Both the position numbers and the translations under genes were made by a program. A DNA stretch of 61,041 nt from a virus: positions 1 through 61,041 of the IMG/VR virus record IMGVR_UViG_3300033571_011013. One strand, written 5' to 3'. Numbering within the stretch: position 1 is the stretch's first letter; each line of letters starts with the position of its first letter. Below are positions 9,101 through 17,202 of this stretch, piece by piece. The notes below the pieces were generated by a model. That model worked only from the letters and a program-made list of their open reading frames with translations. It did not search any database and was not told the DNA's origin.

Positions 9101-10079
9101 AGTTGTTGGAGGTTCTGCAAGTTTAGTAGCTGCTTCTGTAGGATTTGTAGCTATGATACCTTCTATAATAGGCATGAAACTAATGTCTATGGTAGATGGT
9201 AAGAGTTTAAAACTTGGACTACAAGGATTAGCTACAGGATTAACAGCTATGGGAAATAGCAAAGTATTAATAGGTGCTGTTGCAATGGCAATATCCGCAG
9301 TTGCATTTATCGCAATGATACCTGCTGCAATAGGTATGGCAGCATTAGGTTTAGCTGCTCCATTGGCAGCTACAGGTTTAACATTATTAGGTACTGCATT
9401 ATCTACATTTGGAAGTATAATGATGAGTGGTGCAGCAATATTTGGGTTAGCAATACTAATAGGATCGGCTGTAGCATTAGGATATGCATTAAGTTTAGCA
9501 GCACCTGCTATACAGGCATTTGCTAATTCATTATCATCTATGACATTAGAGCAATTATTTGTAGTTGCTGCTATGGGGCCTGCCTTAGTAGGTTTTGGCA
9601 TAAGTGCTGCTGCTGCAAGTATTGCTTTATTAGCAGCTTCAGTAGGTTTTACTGTGTTTGCATTATCATTTTCTTACTTTGGAAGTGTCGTTCAACAGAA
9701 TGTAAATCCTATAAGTGAGTTATCGAAGTCAATAGAATCTTTAGTAGAAAATTTAAATAATTTACAAAATGTGGACATAGCATCCATATCTTCTAAGTTA
9801 AAAAATTTGGGAGCTGTATCAATGACAGCAAAAGTAACTACAGATTCTACTATAAATCCAAATCCTATAGATATAAAGAATAAGACTAAGACTGATAATG
9901 TATCGACTACAACCTTTGAAGATAGAAATACATCCTTACAGAGTAACAATACCAATGCTAAGATAGATAGATTAATAAATGTAATGCAACAATATGTTAA
10001 CGCAAATCCTCAGTTAGTTATAGAATTTGACGATGGTACAGTTAGTAAATTGAAATCTAAACTAAAGAAAACAATATAA
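6165..10079 (+). CDS. Tail tape measure protein
   Basis: 1304 residues, the longest gene of the window. Residues 1-270 are coiled-coil-like (Lys/Glu/Leu heptads). A central Ala-rich helical region follows, then a long hydrophobic part (about 660-1190) containing four 54-residue repeats and further membrane-like segments. The C-terminal tail ends in a polar stretch. Length, composition and position downstream of the chaperone fit a tape measure: it sets tail length inside the tube and is probably ejected into the host envelope. The pore-forming idea for the hydrophobic repeats is inference. Confidence 0.9.
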   Translation: MANRKDPKKELEDLGKAARQEAADGALDIQNLQTKLKDFFKENNNLTSKQLKDIKEILKNYKELSKELKNIDVSNEDYKNVVEEILEILEDSNKELQVSASIYEELNKLIGKQLSELNKSSSVKEKLNNLDHENIGLISKNNMSLDASISLLRDKIRLIDYAKTLMDISENRGILVDSDMFQQLINKGVQFSDTVNSLKSELDGLNTKLSETSKDDDSERASILEDIKSTKSKLSDMAYDELQNNKKSLNTLKSELGVREEINDAFEDYVKKVDTSYTKYAAIANMIPFFGKGLSKAFLQAKDISIEAGTAIRDVFMETRDPIKALAAGMKVMRGHIGMMGPIIGAMVFAFKGVHSLLSSINEITKGIQAETGLASVQAYDLYKNALSAQTSFHNQLSTLEDIVNVQKGWVNNYSRFAQLTDTTLVQISDAAKVFGYTAETAAQLQGTFMELGADESMAGNMQVAVGNLAKANKLAPGVITKDLIENSEFLATNFAGMPIEAAKAAIEVRKLGFSLSQAAKIQDHLFDVQGSLTAQMEASVAMGKLIDVSAARNYALQGETVKMMQEISKQAGTYAEFQSASVPQRMLLAKAFGMEVGELQKSLYIREKLSGLTEEEQKYALDHLKTLDGVEKMSAGQLKSEISKAQQAERFDVALSKIKNALIKAVLPLVEALVPVLETASNILSGIALIIKGIGYGFQVIGYFVEAFLYPLEIINDIIFNGIGDAVRKVGDDLRDGWLGPLKVILGGMSALYVGSKLFTKLNFSKVAESFKSIFNMDTFKNIPDKVKGVYDKIKGVFSGQGIQSSTPTPPNGANATPPPDSGGGIGDTLNESIQNVSESSDKIKPKSGQNVKDFLQNLAMGLKSMGKGKVAVGALNLIPTAVGFVAMIPAMIGIKLASTIDGKSLKLGLQGLASGLTSMGRGKVVGGSVNLIAASIGFTAMIPAIAGIKLASVIDGEKLKIGLQGLASGLTSMGRGKVVGGSASLVAASVGFVAMIPSIIGMKLMSMVDGKSLKLGLQGLATGLTAMGNSKVLIGAVAMAISAVAFIAMIPAAIGMAALGLAAPLAATGLTLLGTALSTFGSIMMSGAAIFGLAILIGSAVALGYALSLAAPAIQAFANSLSSMTLEQLFVVAAMGPALVGFGISAAAASIALLAASVGFTVFALSFSYFGSVVQQNVNPISELSKSIESLVENLNNLQNVDIASISSKLKNLGAVSMTAKVTTDSTINPNPIDIKNKTKTDNVSTTTFEDRNTSLQSNNTNAKIDRLINVMQQYVNANPQLVIEFDDGTVSKLKSKLKKTI
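8730..9377 (+). repeat. Four in-frame 162-bp repeats in the tape measure gene
   Basis: The marker GGACTACAAGGATTAGCT starts at 8892 and 9054, and the same marker with one or two changes at 9216, giving an exact 162-bp period (54 residues). A more diverged first copy begins near 8730. Each unit reads GL.SGLTSMGRGKV followed by two hydrophobic stretches ending AMIP and G.KL.S..DG. Copies 2 and 3 are nearly identical at DNA level, a sign of recent tandem duplication. Confidence 0.9.
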
Positions 10080-10086
10080 ATTTAAT

Positions 10087-10590
10087 ATGGCAAAACCACC
10101 ATTTGAAACTATAAAGTTTGTAATTATACCATTAGGCACTTCAGTAGAGTTTCCTGCATACATAAATACAATTGCATCAAGATTTGCACCAAGTTGGACA
10201 GATTTTCCTGAGATAGGAAGAGCAGATGCCAAAGTATTGCTATCATCATTTGCTAAAGATGTTGATATAAATTTTACTGTTGTAGCAGAAAACAATGTAG
10301 ATGCTGACGTTAGTACTATGTTTGATAAATTACAAGATTTATCAAGAGCTACAATGCCACATTATTTTAGTGGTAATAAAGGATTTCAAGGTAATTTTCT
10401 ACAATTTACGATAGGTAAAATATATGTTGATGAAATAGGATATGTTAGTTCATTAGATTATCAATGGGAGAATGATAAGACAAGTTTTATTGAGGATTTA
10501 CCAATGTTAACAACGGTTAACATGACAATACGATGGGTTGGGAAGAGAATGCCATCAGACACTAATGATATATTTAGCCATAGAACATAG
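10087..10590 (+). CDS. Probable baseplate-tube junction or hub-associated tail protein
   Basis: 167 residues, starting 7 nt after the tape measure. It is a beta-rich protein with IIPLGTSVEFPAYI near the N-terminus and PMLTTVNMTIRWVGKRMP near the C-terminus. That layout resembles tube-like beta-barrel proteins that cap the baseplate end of the tube. No specific family is recognised with certainty. It follows the tape measure and precedes a LysM/gp53-like protein, the usual place for tube initiators. A peripheral baseplate protein is the alternative. Confidence 0.5.
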   Translation: MAKPPFETIKFVIIPLGTSVEFPAYINTIASRFAPSWTDFPEIGRADAKVLLSSFAKDVDINFTVVAENNVDADVSTMFDKLQDLSRATMPHYFSGNKGFQGNFLQFTIGKIYVDEIGYVSSLDYQWENDKTSFIEDLPMLTTVNMTIRWVGKRMPSDTNDIFSHRT

Positions 10591-10596
10591 TAAAAT

Positions 10597-10905
10597 ATGA
10601 AAAGATATACTAAACTTGCAAACGAAATAAAGGATAAATCTACAAGTAATTTGAGATATAGTTCTACATTCTATCCATCTATACCATTTAGACAAAGTGA
10701 TGTTTACATATATTCAAGAAGATTAGATAGATTAGATTTATTAGCAAACGAGTTCTATCAAGATCAAACATTATGGTGGGTTATAGCAAGAGCTAATAAT
10801 TTAGGCAAAGGAAGTTTTATGGTTCCCGTAGGTCTAAGATTGAGAATACCGTTTCCGATAGATGATTTGGAAATACAAAAACTAATAGAAAATGGACTTA
10901 CTTAG
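10597..10905 (+). CDS. LysM/gp53-like baseplate protein
   Basis: 102 residues. The core LDLLANEFYQDQTLWWVIAR followed by ANNL matches T4 gp53 (PEELANAIYGNPQLYWVLL) and the LysM-type tail protein family (P2 gpX-like). The end, VPVGLRLRIPFP, is the typical 'l..G..L.iP' LysM closing. T4 gp53 has about 196 residues, so this is a minimal version. In that family it locks baseplate wedges around the hub. Its stop overlaps the start of the large downstream hub gene by 14 nt. Confidence 0.75.
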   Translation: MKRYTKLANEIKDKSTSNLRYSSTFYPSIPFRQSDVYIYSRRLDRLDLLANEFYQDQTLWWVIARANNLGKGSFMVPVGLRLRIPFPIDDLEIQKLIENGLT

Positions 10906-12925
10906 ACAGAAATTTGACACTGCAACTCTCGGAGCTATGAAAGCTCGTAAAGGTCTTCATTACAATATGAGAGGTGGAGGTGTTGACCTTAGTGGAGATT
11001 ACAAGAGAAGGTTACCTGCTTGGGCAAGTATAAGTATTCCTAATACCAAATATCCATCTCTTGCATCTAAGTTAGGAGGATATACAACTACATATAATTA
11101 TAATGGTGACAATAGACCCAATGGAGCAATACTTAAAAGTTTGAGTATTAAAAGAGTTACGGGTAAAGCTGAGAAGATGAATCTTACTTTGGAGATTGAC
11201 GTTGAGTTTGAAGTATTCTCATATGATGCATTTGTAACATATGCGAGAGCATACCTGAGAAGAGAGAAGGATAGAAATCCTATAACGATAAGATGGGGAC
11301 ATGGTTCTGATTTCAATGGGAGGGGATTAGTATCAAATAAGATAGAAGGAGCTTATATAATAGCGGGAGGATATTCTAATACTGATATGAACACTTATGT
11401 TTGTAGGTTCAATGCTATAGGGCCTGCATCTGCTATTGCTAATCTTGATGTACTATCTTGTGACGTTTCTTATAAATTTCCAAATCAGAAATTTACATAC
11501 GGAAATAGTTTAATGCATTCTACTGAAAATGTTACAAGTTTGATTACTAAGATTATGTATGATTTACAGGAGGGAGGTAAGAATAGAACAGCACAATTTA
11601 GTGATGGATATGAACCTCGATCATCGGGGATGGCGGGAGGTAATCCTGTTGGGAAGATATATACCACCTTTCCCGGATTCTCTAAATTTGGATCATTCAT
11701 AATGTCATTCTTTAATTCAAAAGATGAGAGTACAGGACTTGCGAGTGATGCTCACGAATATGTTTCTCTTCAATATTTAGTAGACTTGATTAACAAGACA
11801 ATTATATCAATAACGAATGAAAAGTGTGGGAATAAATTAAAATTTGTAATAGCTTTTGAAGATAAGTATCCATACTCATACACTCCAACTTCAGTTATAG
11901 GTCAAAAATTTAGATCAGCAGATCCTGTATCAGTTTTATTTTTAGGAAGAGGTTCAGGAAATTATAAAAATAATGCAGGTCAAGGAAAAGATTTTGAAGT
12001 AGGAGGTAGTTTTTTCCAAACAAATTGTGTTCTCGGAGATTATGTTGCTCATAGATATATACTGATAAGCAGAAAAGCTGTGGTAGATGAATTATATACT
12101 AAATTTAAAGAATTGAATACAGCAAGAGAAGAATCTACTAAAAATAAAACAAATAAAACAGATAGAATATCAGATGTTACCTATAGTATAAAAGAGTTCT
12201 TTGAAACTATATTTTCAAAAATAGCAAGAGCATCGGGAAATTATGTTAATTTATCTTTTAGATTACCTGATCCTACTAAGATAAATGATTCTTTGGAAAT
12301 GCAGAAATTAATAATAACAGATGCATTATCTATAAGTGGTGAAAAAGTTGAGTTGTTTGAGTTCGATCCCATAAAAGGTGATGGTAATTGCTTATCTTTA
12401 GTAGTAGAGGGGAAACTACCTACAGATTTGGTGGACTTAGCATTAGTAACAGGAATACGAGAAGGATCAGGAACTTCAGGAAAAATATCTGAAGATAATT
12501 CTTATATATCAAATGTTAAAAAAGAGTATGATTCTCTATTAGAAAAATTAACATCTACTGATGAGCAAATTGGAGCTTATGCTAAAATGGCTAAGAAAGA
12601 GTTTAGTGAAGATTCTATTGCAGACGCTTGTTCAACCTTATCAGAATTTAAGAAAGTTTACAATGCTATGCAAGTTATGGAAGGAAAAAACTTAAATGGT
12701 AAGTTTAGTTTTACAGAATATTTTGATTTGGAAATGAAAGTTGAGATGGAAGGAACTTATCCTATAATAGCAGGAAACATATTCACGTCAACAAACTTAC
12801 CTGACTTTGCAAGACCGAGTAATGGTATAGGATTTGTTGTTATGGATGTTGAAGATAAGATAGATGCGACAGGAGTTTGGACAACGAGTCTTAGTACGAG
12901 GGCTTGTCCTTATTTAGATTTTTAA
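10892..12925 (+). CDS. Large structural protein, probable baseplate hub
   Basis: 677 residues. The N-terminal half is beta-rich (LKSLSIKRVTGKAEKMNLTL, then EIDVEFEVFSYDAFVTYARA) and the segment NPITIRWGHG resembles the start of hub proteins of the gp27 / gpD type, which read forces through beta-barrels. The C-terminal third is more charged (550-620) and ends in a compact domain (GTYPIIAGNIFTSTNLPDF, VMDVEDKID). There is no lysozyme-like motif as in T4 gp5. The assignment rests on size, position after the LysM-like gene and overall character; no exact homologue is recognised. Confidence 0.55.
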   Translation: MDLLRQKFDTATLGAMKARKGLHYNMRGGGVDLSGDYKRRLPAWASISIPNTKYPSLASKLGGYTTTYNYNGDNRPNGAILKSLSIKRVTGKAEKMNLTLEIDVEFEVFSYDAFVTYARAYLRREKDRNPITIRWGHGSDFNGRGLVSNKIEGAYIIAGGYSNTDMNTYVCRFNAIGPASAIANLDVLSCDVSYKFPNQKFTYGNSLMHSTENVTSLITKIMYDLQEGGKNRTAQFSDGYEPRSSGMAGGNPVGKIYTTFPGFSKFGSFIMSFFNSKDESTGLASDAHEYVSLQYLVDLINKTIISITNEKCGNKLKFVIAFEDKYPYSYTPTSVIGQKFRSADPVSVLFLGRGSGNYKNNAGQGKDFEVGGSFFQTNCVLGDYVAHRYILISRKAVVDELYTKFKELNTAREESTKNKTNKTDRISDVTYSIKEFFETIFSKIARASGNYVNLSFRLPDPTKINDSLEMQKLIITDALSISGEKVELFEFDPIKGDGNCLSLVVEGKLPTDLVDLALVTGIREGSGTSGKISEDNSYISNVKKEYDSLLEKLTSTDEQIGAYAKMAKKEFSEDSIADACSTLSEFKKVYNAMQVMEGKNLNGKFSFTEYFDLEMKVEMEGTYPIIAGNIFTSTNLPDFARPSNGIGFVVMDVEDKIDATGVWTTSLSTRACPYLDF

Positions 12926-12929
12926 TACT

Positions 12930-13451
12930 ATGGAAGATATTAGACACACCAAAGGATTGGAATATTATACACTACAAGGTTTAGAATATGTAGGAAGTTA
13001 TTATATAAATGCTAATAATAATATTGCATATGTATATGATCCTGTAAGTAGAAATAATAAAATTTTAGTACCAAGGCATACTTTCAATACAGAAACCGTA
13101 AGACTACGAAATTCAGTAAAAGGAGGTTCGGCAGCACCTATTCCGATAAAAAGACAATTAAAAGATTATGATTATACAGTAGGAGTAATTGTCAGATATT
13201 TTGTGCAGAAGAATAATTCACCTCAAAATACTATAGTAGAGATTGATGAATCTCAATTTAATACAATAAATTCTAACAGTAGCAAAACAAATATAGATCC
13301 TAATTTGTATAGTTATGTAAGTATTTCTTGGAGAATATCAGGAAATATAGAGTATGTTAGAAACTTTAATATAAGGCAGATAAAAGATTCTGAAAGTATT
13401 TTTATAGGATTGGATAAATTTTTAAAAAATATTTTAGAATTTTATAGGTAA
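12930..13451 (+). CDS. Hypothetical protein at the end of the virion module
   Basis: 173 residues, starting 4 nt after the hub-like gene. It is rich in Tyr, Asn and Ile, with predicted beta strands (YVGSYYINANNNIAYVYDP, YTVGVIVRYFVQKN) and no membrane segment. It is the last gene before the promoter at 13478 that begins the replication module, so it is probably co-transcribed with the baseplate genes. The family is not recognised. Confidence 0.7.
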   Translation: MEDIRHTKGLEYYTLQGLEYVGSYYINANNNIAYVYDPVSRNNKILVPRHTFNTETVRLRNSVKGGSAAPIPIKRQLKDYDYTVGVIVRYFVQKNNSPQNTIVEIDESQFNTINSNSSKTNIDPNLYSYVSISWRISGNIEYVRNFNIRQIKDSESIFIGLDKFLKNILEFYR

Positions 13452-13477
13452 AATATCTTTTTTATAAAAAAGTTTTG

Positions 13478-13485
13478 TATATTTG
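13478..13485 (+). promoter_or_regulatory. Host-type (TAnnTTTG) promoter before the replication module
   Basis: TATATTTG ends 20 nt before the ATG at 13506, in the gap between virion and replication genes. It matches the Bacteroidota -7 element. No good TTTG -33 is visible, only T-rich sequence. The same box occurs at 19607, 24923, 35902, 45125 and 57058. Confidence 0.55.
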
Positions 13486-13505
13486 CAATCACAAAGTTAT
13501 ATAGA

Positions 13506-14744
13506 ATGAAATTAGTTATATGCATACCGAATAGTAATGGTCACTATACCGAAGCAGGTATAGGATTTATGTCGGTATATGATGTAACTTCAAAGTCTAC
13601 AGAATTCTACCCTATAGAATTATCTGATATAGGCAATGTACAATACCCTGAAATTAAAGATGATTGTATAGTATACAATAAGAAATTATTTGACGTATAC
13701 TACCCAACAGTAAAGTCTTATGATTTAGAGACTCAGTTATGGTTGAATGGAATATCTTTTGATATAGACAGTTTATATTTTGGAGCATTTAGAGAACATT
13801 ATAGAGTAGTTGATTATTACAAGTATGTACCTTATTATAAGTATGTAAAAGCTTGTGAAGATTTGATATCTAAGATTATTAGCTTAGATTCCATATTTCA
13901 GATAGATACTGCTTCCAAATTCTATTCATACATTGTATACCCTTCAATTCAAGCAATTGAACGTAATGGTATGTATGTTGACATTACTAATTTTAATAAT
14001 ACTTTTAACAAGAAGTATATTAAAAATTATATAAATGTTCTGTACAGTATTCATACTAAAACAGGTAGACCTTCAAATACATTCGATGGAGTTAACTATT
14101 CTGCTTTAAATAAAAAAGATGATAGTAGAAAAAACTTCGTAAGTAGATATACCAATGGATTCTTAGTTGAGTATGATTTCGATTCATATCATTTGAGACT
14201 TATAGCAAAAATTTTAGAATATGATTTTTCTAATATAGAATCTATTCACAATTATTTTGGGAAGATGTATTTTAAAACTGATACATTAACTGAGGATCAA
14301 TACGAGGAGAGTAAGAAGTTAAGTTTTAAATTATTATATAAAGACGATGAAGATTTATGTAGAAGTTATAATATTGATTTCTTTAATAAGGTATCTACAT
14401 TAAAGAAAAAAGTTTGGGAAGATTTCAAAACTAACAAATATATTAGCAGTCACATAAGCAAAAGAAAATTACACATTGATGATGAAGACATGAATAAATC
14501 AAAATTATTCAGTTATTACATACAAATGTTAGAAACTGAAATTTCTATGCTATTTATATATGATGTGAATAGATTATTAGAATATAAAAAATCTAAAATA
14601 ATTCTTTACACATACGATTCATTTTTGATAGATTATAATTTAGAAGATGGTTATGATTTATTAAAAGATATAAAACATTTATTAATAAATAGCAAGGTAA
14701 AGAAAGGTAACAACTACAAAGAAATGGAGCTGTTTAGCGTTTGA
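13506..14744 (+). CDS. Diverged family-A DNA polymerase palm/fingers protein (second PolA)
   Basis: 412 residues. Residues about 190-255 look like the PolA thumb/motif A region: TKTGRPSNTF, then an Arg-containing DSRKNFV, then VEYDFDSYHLRLIAKILEY (usual form 'DYSQIELRxLA', with Asp and Arg kept and Glu replaced by His). Motif B appears reduced to KKLSFKLLYKD, a conserved N..iQ-like helix follows (KLFSYYIQMLETE), and motif C is LYTYDSFLIDY (usual 'qVHDElv', Asp kept, His and Glu lost). No 3'-5' exonuclease motifs are clear in the N-terminal 150 residues. A complete PolA is encoded at 22577, so this is a specialised or degenerate paralogue. Whether it polymerises is open. Confidence 0.6.
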   Translation: MKLVICIPNSNGHYTEAGIGFMSVYDVTSKSTEFYPIELSDIGNVQYPEIKDDCIVYNKKLFDVYYPTVKSYDLETQLWLNGISFDIDSLYFGAFREHYRVVDYYKYVPYYKYVKACEDLISKIISLDSIFQIDTASKFYSYIVYPSIQAIERNGMYVDITNFNNTFNKKYIKNYINVLYSIHTKTGRPSNTFDGVNYSALNKKDDSRKNFVSRYTNGFLVEYDFDSYHLRLIAKILEYDFSNIESIHNYFGKMYFKTDTLTEDQYEESKKLSFKLLYKDDEDLCRSYNIDFFNKVSTLKKKVWEDFKTNKYISSHISKRKLHIDDEDMNKSKLFSYYIQMLETEISMLFIYDVNRLLEYKKSKIILYTYDSFLIDYNLEDGYDLLKDIKHLLINSKVKKGNNYKEMELFSV

Positions 14745-14763
14745 TGCTGAAAAAAATTACATT

Positions 14764-15189
14764 ATGAAAAAACAATTATTATGTACATTTACGGTAAATG
14801 ATTCTCTGAGTCTAACAATAGACTACATATCAACGTATTTCAAGATATCCAATAATAAATTATATTTATATTGTGATCGAGACAATCCGCAGAGTCTTAT
14901 ATTAGTTTACAATATTGAAAATAATTTAAGAGATGGTTTGGCAAAGAACACAATATTGATTAATAGAAAAAAACAATCAAATACATTGTATACTATCAAT
15001 GCTTTGAACTCATTGATTAAATCTATAAACAATGGAGTATTGGATAAGAACTTACAGATAGATTGGGATAACTATCAAGATAAATTGCTTATTATCAAAA
15101 AGACATCGGTAGAATTCGAAAATGAAGAAGTGTTAGAAGACAACTTAGTTTTAATAAATTTGGATTTCAAAAAATCAGTATATATTTAA
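14764..15189 (+). CDS. Hypothetical protein upstream of the SSB gene
   Basis: 141 residues. Beta-rich N-terminal half (QLLCTFTVNDSLSLTIDYIS, KLYLYCDRDN) and an acidic C-terminal part (EFENEEVLEDN). No family is recognised. Placed between the second PolA and the gp32-like gene, it is probably part of the replication operon. Confidence 0.7.
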   Translation: MKKQLLCTFTVNDSLSLTIDYISTYFKISNNKLYLYCDRDNPQSLILVYNIENNLRDGLAKNTILINRKKQSNTLYTINALNSLIKSINNGVLDKNLQIDWDNYQDKLLIIKKTSVEFENEEVLEDNLVLINLDFKKSVYI

Positions 15190-15210
15190 TTATTAACAAA
15201 TTTCAAAGTT

Positions 15211-16026
15211 ATGAGTATTAATTTCGATGCTATTCGAGCTGACATGAATCGCTTGAATAAGAAAACTTCAAAGGATTCGACAAACAGTGATCTTTTTTGG
15301 AAACCTGAGAAAGAGCACATTATTAGAATTCTTCCGTATCCGCATGATCCAACAGATTCTCTGAGGAGACTTTATTTTCATTACAATCTAACTGACAAGA
15401 GAATTTTATCTCCCATAACTTACGGATTAGAAGATCCGATTGTTCAATGGGCTAAGAAACTACAAGCTGAAGGTAGTAAAGATTCTTGGAAGAGAGGTAA
15501 GAATTTAGAACCAAAGCTTACAGTATTTGCTCCAATTATTATTCGGGGAGAGGAACATAAGGGTGTTAAGTTCTACGGGTTTTCAGAAGCTGTTTACAAA
15601 GATTTATGCAAGTTTTTGAACAGCGGAGATTATGGAGATATTTCTGATTTGAATTCAGGAAACGATATCTACATTGAATATCACCCAAAAGTAGGAGATG
15701 GTTATCCAAGTACAACCGTAATGATTAAACCTAATAAGACTCCTGCATTTACAGATGCTTCTATAGGCAGCAGTGCTTTAGCAAGTATTCCTAAGATTGA
15801 TGATTTGTTTAAAGTACCTTCAAAGGAGGAGTTGATTAGTATTTTAGAAAATTATCTGTATCCTAACAAATCTGCTAATTTCTTTGAGCCTCAAGCAGTA
15901 CCTGCTCCAACTATTGCAACTACTGCTAATGTGGTAACATTCCCCTCAGCAAGTCCAAATATTGGACAAAATACATCGGTATACGATGCTATGAGCGAGT
16001 TCGAAAGATTGTTAAATTCAAAATAA
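15211..16026 (+). CDS. gp32-like single-stranded DNA-binding protein
   Basis: 271 residues, against 301 for T4 gp32. The core FWKPEKEHIIRILPYP and the downstream FHYNLTDKRILSPITYG region have the arrangement of T4-type SSB proteins ('W.pe.g...iRilP' and a zinc-subdomain-like stretch), though the gp32 zinc Cys ligands are not evident. Residues 110-165 complete the OB-like domain (VFAPIIIRG, KVGDGYPSTTVMIKP). The C-terminus after a Pro/Ala/Thr linker is an amphipathic, mildly acidic tail (YDAMSEFERLLNSK), as needed for protein contacts at the replisome. It is followed 6 nt later by the recombinase. Confidence 0.8.
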   Translation: MSINFDAIRADMNRLNKKTSKDSTNSDLFWKPEKEHIIRILPYPHDPTDSLRRLYFHYNLTDKRILSPITYGLEDPIVQWAKKLQAEGSKDSWKRGKNLEPKLTVFAPIIIRGEEHKGVKFYGFSEAVYKDLCKFLNSGDYGDISDLNSGNDIYIEYHPKVGDGYPSTTVMIKPNKTPAFTDASIGSSALASIPKIDDLFKVPSKEELISILENYLYPNKSANFFEPQAVPAPTIATTANVVTFPSASPNIGQNTSVYDAMSEFERLLNSK

Positions 16027-16032
16027 TTTATA

Positions 16033-17202
16033 ATGTCTAAAAAAAAGACTGAGGTTAGCGAACCATCAACTGTTAAAGACTTAACTAACTATATCAATAG
16101 TTTTTATAAAAAGAATAATGATAAAGTTGCTTTTTCTTTAGATGGATCTGATTTCAACCCATCAGATGTCACAGATTATATACCTTCAGGAAATGATATT
16201 TTAGACATTGTAATTTCAAATCGAAAAAACGGTGGTTTTCCCGTAGGGAGAATCACCGAAATTTCGGGAATGGAAGCATCAGGTAAATCTTTATTAGCAT
16301 GTCATGCTCTAAAATCTACTATAGAAAAAGATGGCATAGCTGTATATATAGACACCGAGAATGCAGCAAGTGATGAATTCATGAAAGCTATAGGATTGGA
16401 TTTGAAGAAATTAATTTATATATCCGAAAATGTTTTGGAGAATATATTTGAATTAATAGAAAAATTTATTCTAAAGCTTAGAGAATCAGATCCTGATAAA
16501 TTAGTTACTATAGTTATTGACTCTGTTATGGGAGCAACTACTAAATTAGAAACTGAGACTAATTTCGATAAGAAAGGATTCAACACGAGTAAGTCTATTA
16601 TATTGTCTCAATCTATGAGAAAGATTACACATTTAATAGGTAAGCAGAGAGTATGTTTAATACTGACTAACCAACTCAGGATTAATTTGAATATGCCACC
16701 AAACTCTCCTGATCATTATACAACATCGGGAGGTAAGGGTATTGCATTTCATTCATCTTTGAGATTGAGATTAGAACAGAAAAAGAAACTTTTTGTAGGT
16801 TCTAAGGAAGATAAGATAAAGGATTTCATAGGAGTAGAAACTGCTGTTCATGTTATGAAGAATAGATTAGCTCCTCCCCATAGAAAAGTTAAGTATAACA
16901 TATACTATAATTCAGGAATGGACAATTATAATTCTTGGTTAGAGGAGATGAAGAATCACAAATTAGTTGATTTAAATGGATCTTGGTATACCTATAGAGT
17001 TGTTAATCCTGAGACAGGAGAAGTATTAGATACCATAAAATTCTTATCAAAGGATTTTTATGATAAAGTAATAGCAAATCCTAAGTATAAGGAATTATTG
17101 TATAATCAACTATGTGATGCATTGATATTTAAATACGAAAAAGATAGTAAAGTAGATATCGATGATCTCATAATAGAAGAAGACTTTGAAGATGAGTATT
17201 GA
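16033..17202 (+). CDS. uvsX: UvsX/RecA-like recombinase
   Basis: 389 residues (T4 UvsX 391). Walker A is GMEASGKS at residues 79-86. Walker B is LVTIVIDSVMG, and the RecA-type L2/Gln region follows at LILTNQLRINLN and TTSGGKGIAFHSSLRLRL. It catalyses strand exchange in recombination-dependent replication, together with the SSB just upstream. The C-terminus is acidic (DDLIIEEDFEDEY). Its 3' end overlaps the flap exonuclease gene by 11-17 nt. Confidence 0.92.
   Translation: MSKKKTEVSEPSTVKDLTNYINSFYKKNNDKVAFSLDGSDFNPSDVTDYIPSGNDILDIVISNRKNGGFPVGRITEISGMEASGKSLLACHALKSTIEKDGIAVYIDTENAASDEFMKAIGLDLKKLIYISENVLENIFELIEKFILKLRESDPDKLVTIVIDSVMGATTKLETETNFDKKGFNTSKSIILSQSMRKITHLIGKQRVCLILTNQLRINLNMPPNSPDHYTTSGGKGIAFHSSLRLRLEQKKKLFVGSKEDKIKDFIGVETAVHVMKNRLAPPHRKVKYNIYYNSGMDNYNSWLEEMKNHKLVDLNGSWYTYRVVNPETGEVLDTIKFLSKDFYDKVIANPKYKELLYNQLCDALIFKYEKDSKVDIDDLIIEEDFEDEY

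Noticed and set aside
8714-9601. Long antisense frame (295 codons) opposite the tape measure repeats
   Set aside because: Its Ala/Pro/Asn-rich, repetitive content mirrors the Ala/Gly/Leu-rich repeats on the + strand; it has no promoter and no domain, and it lies within a clear gene.
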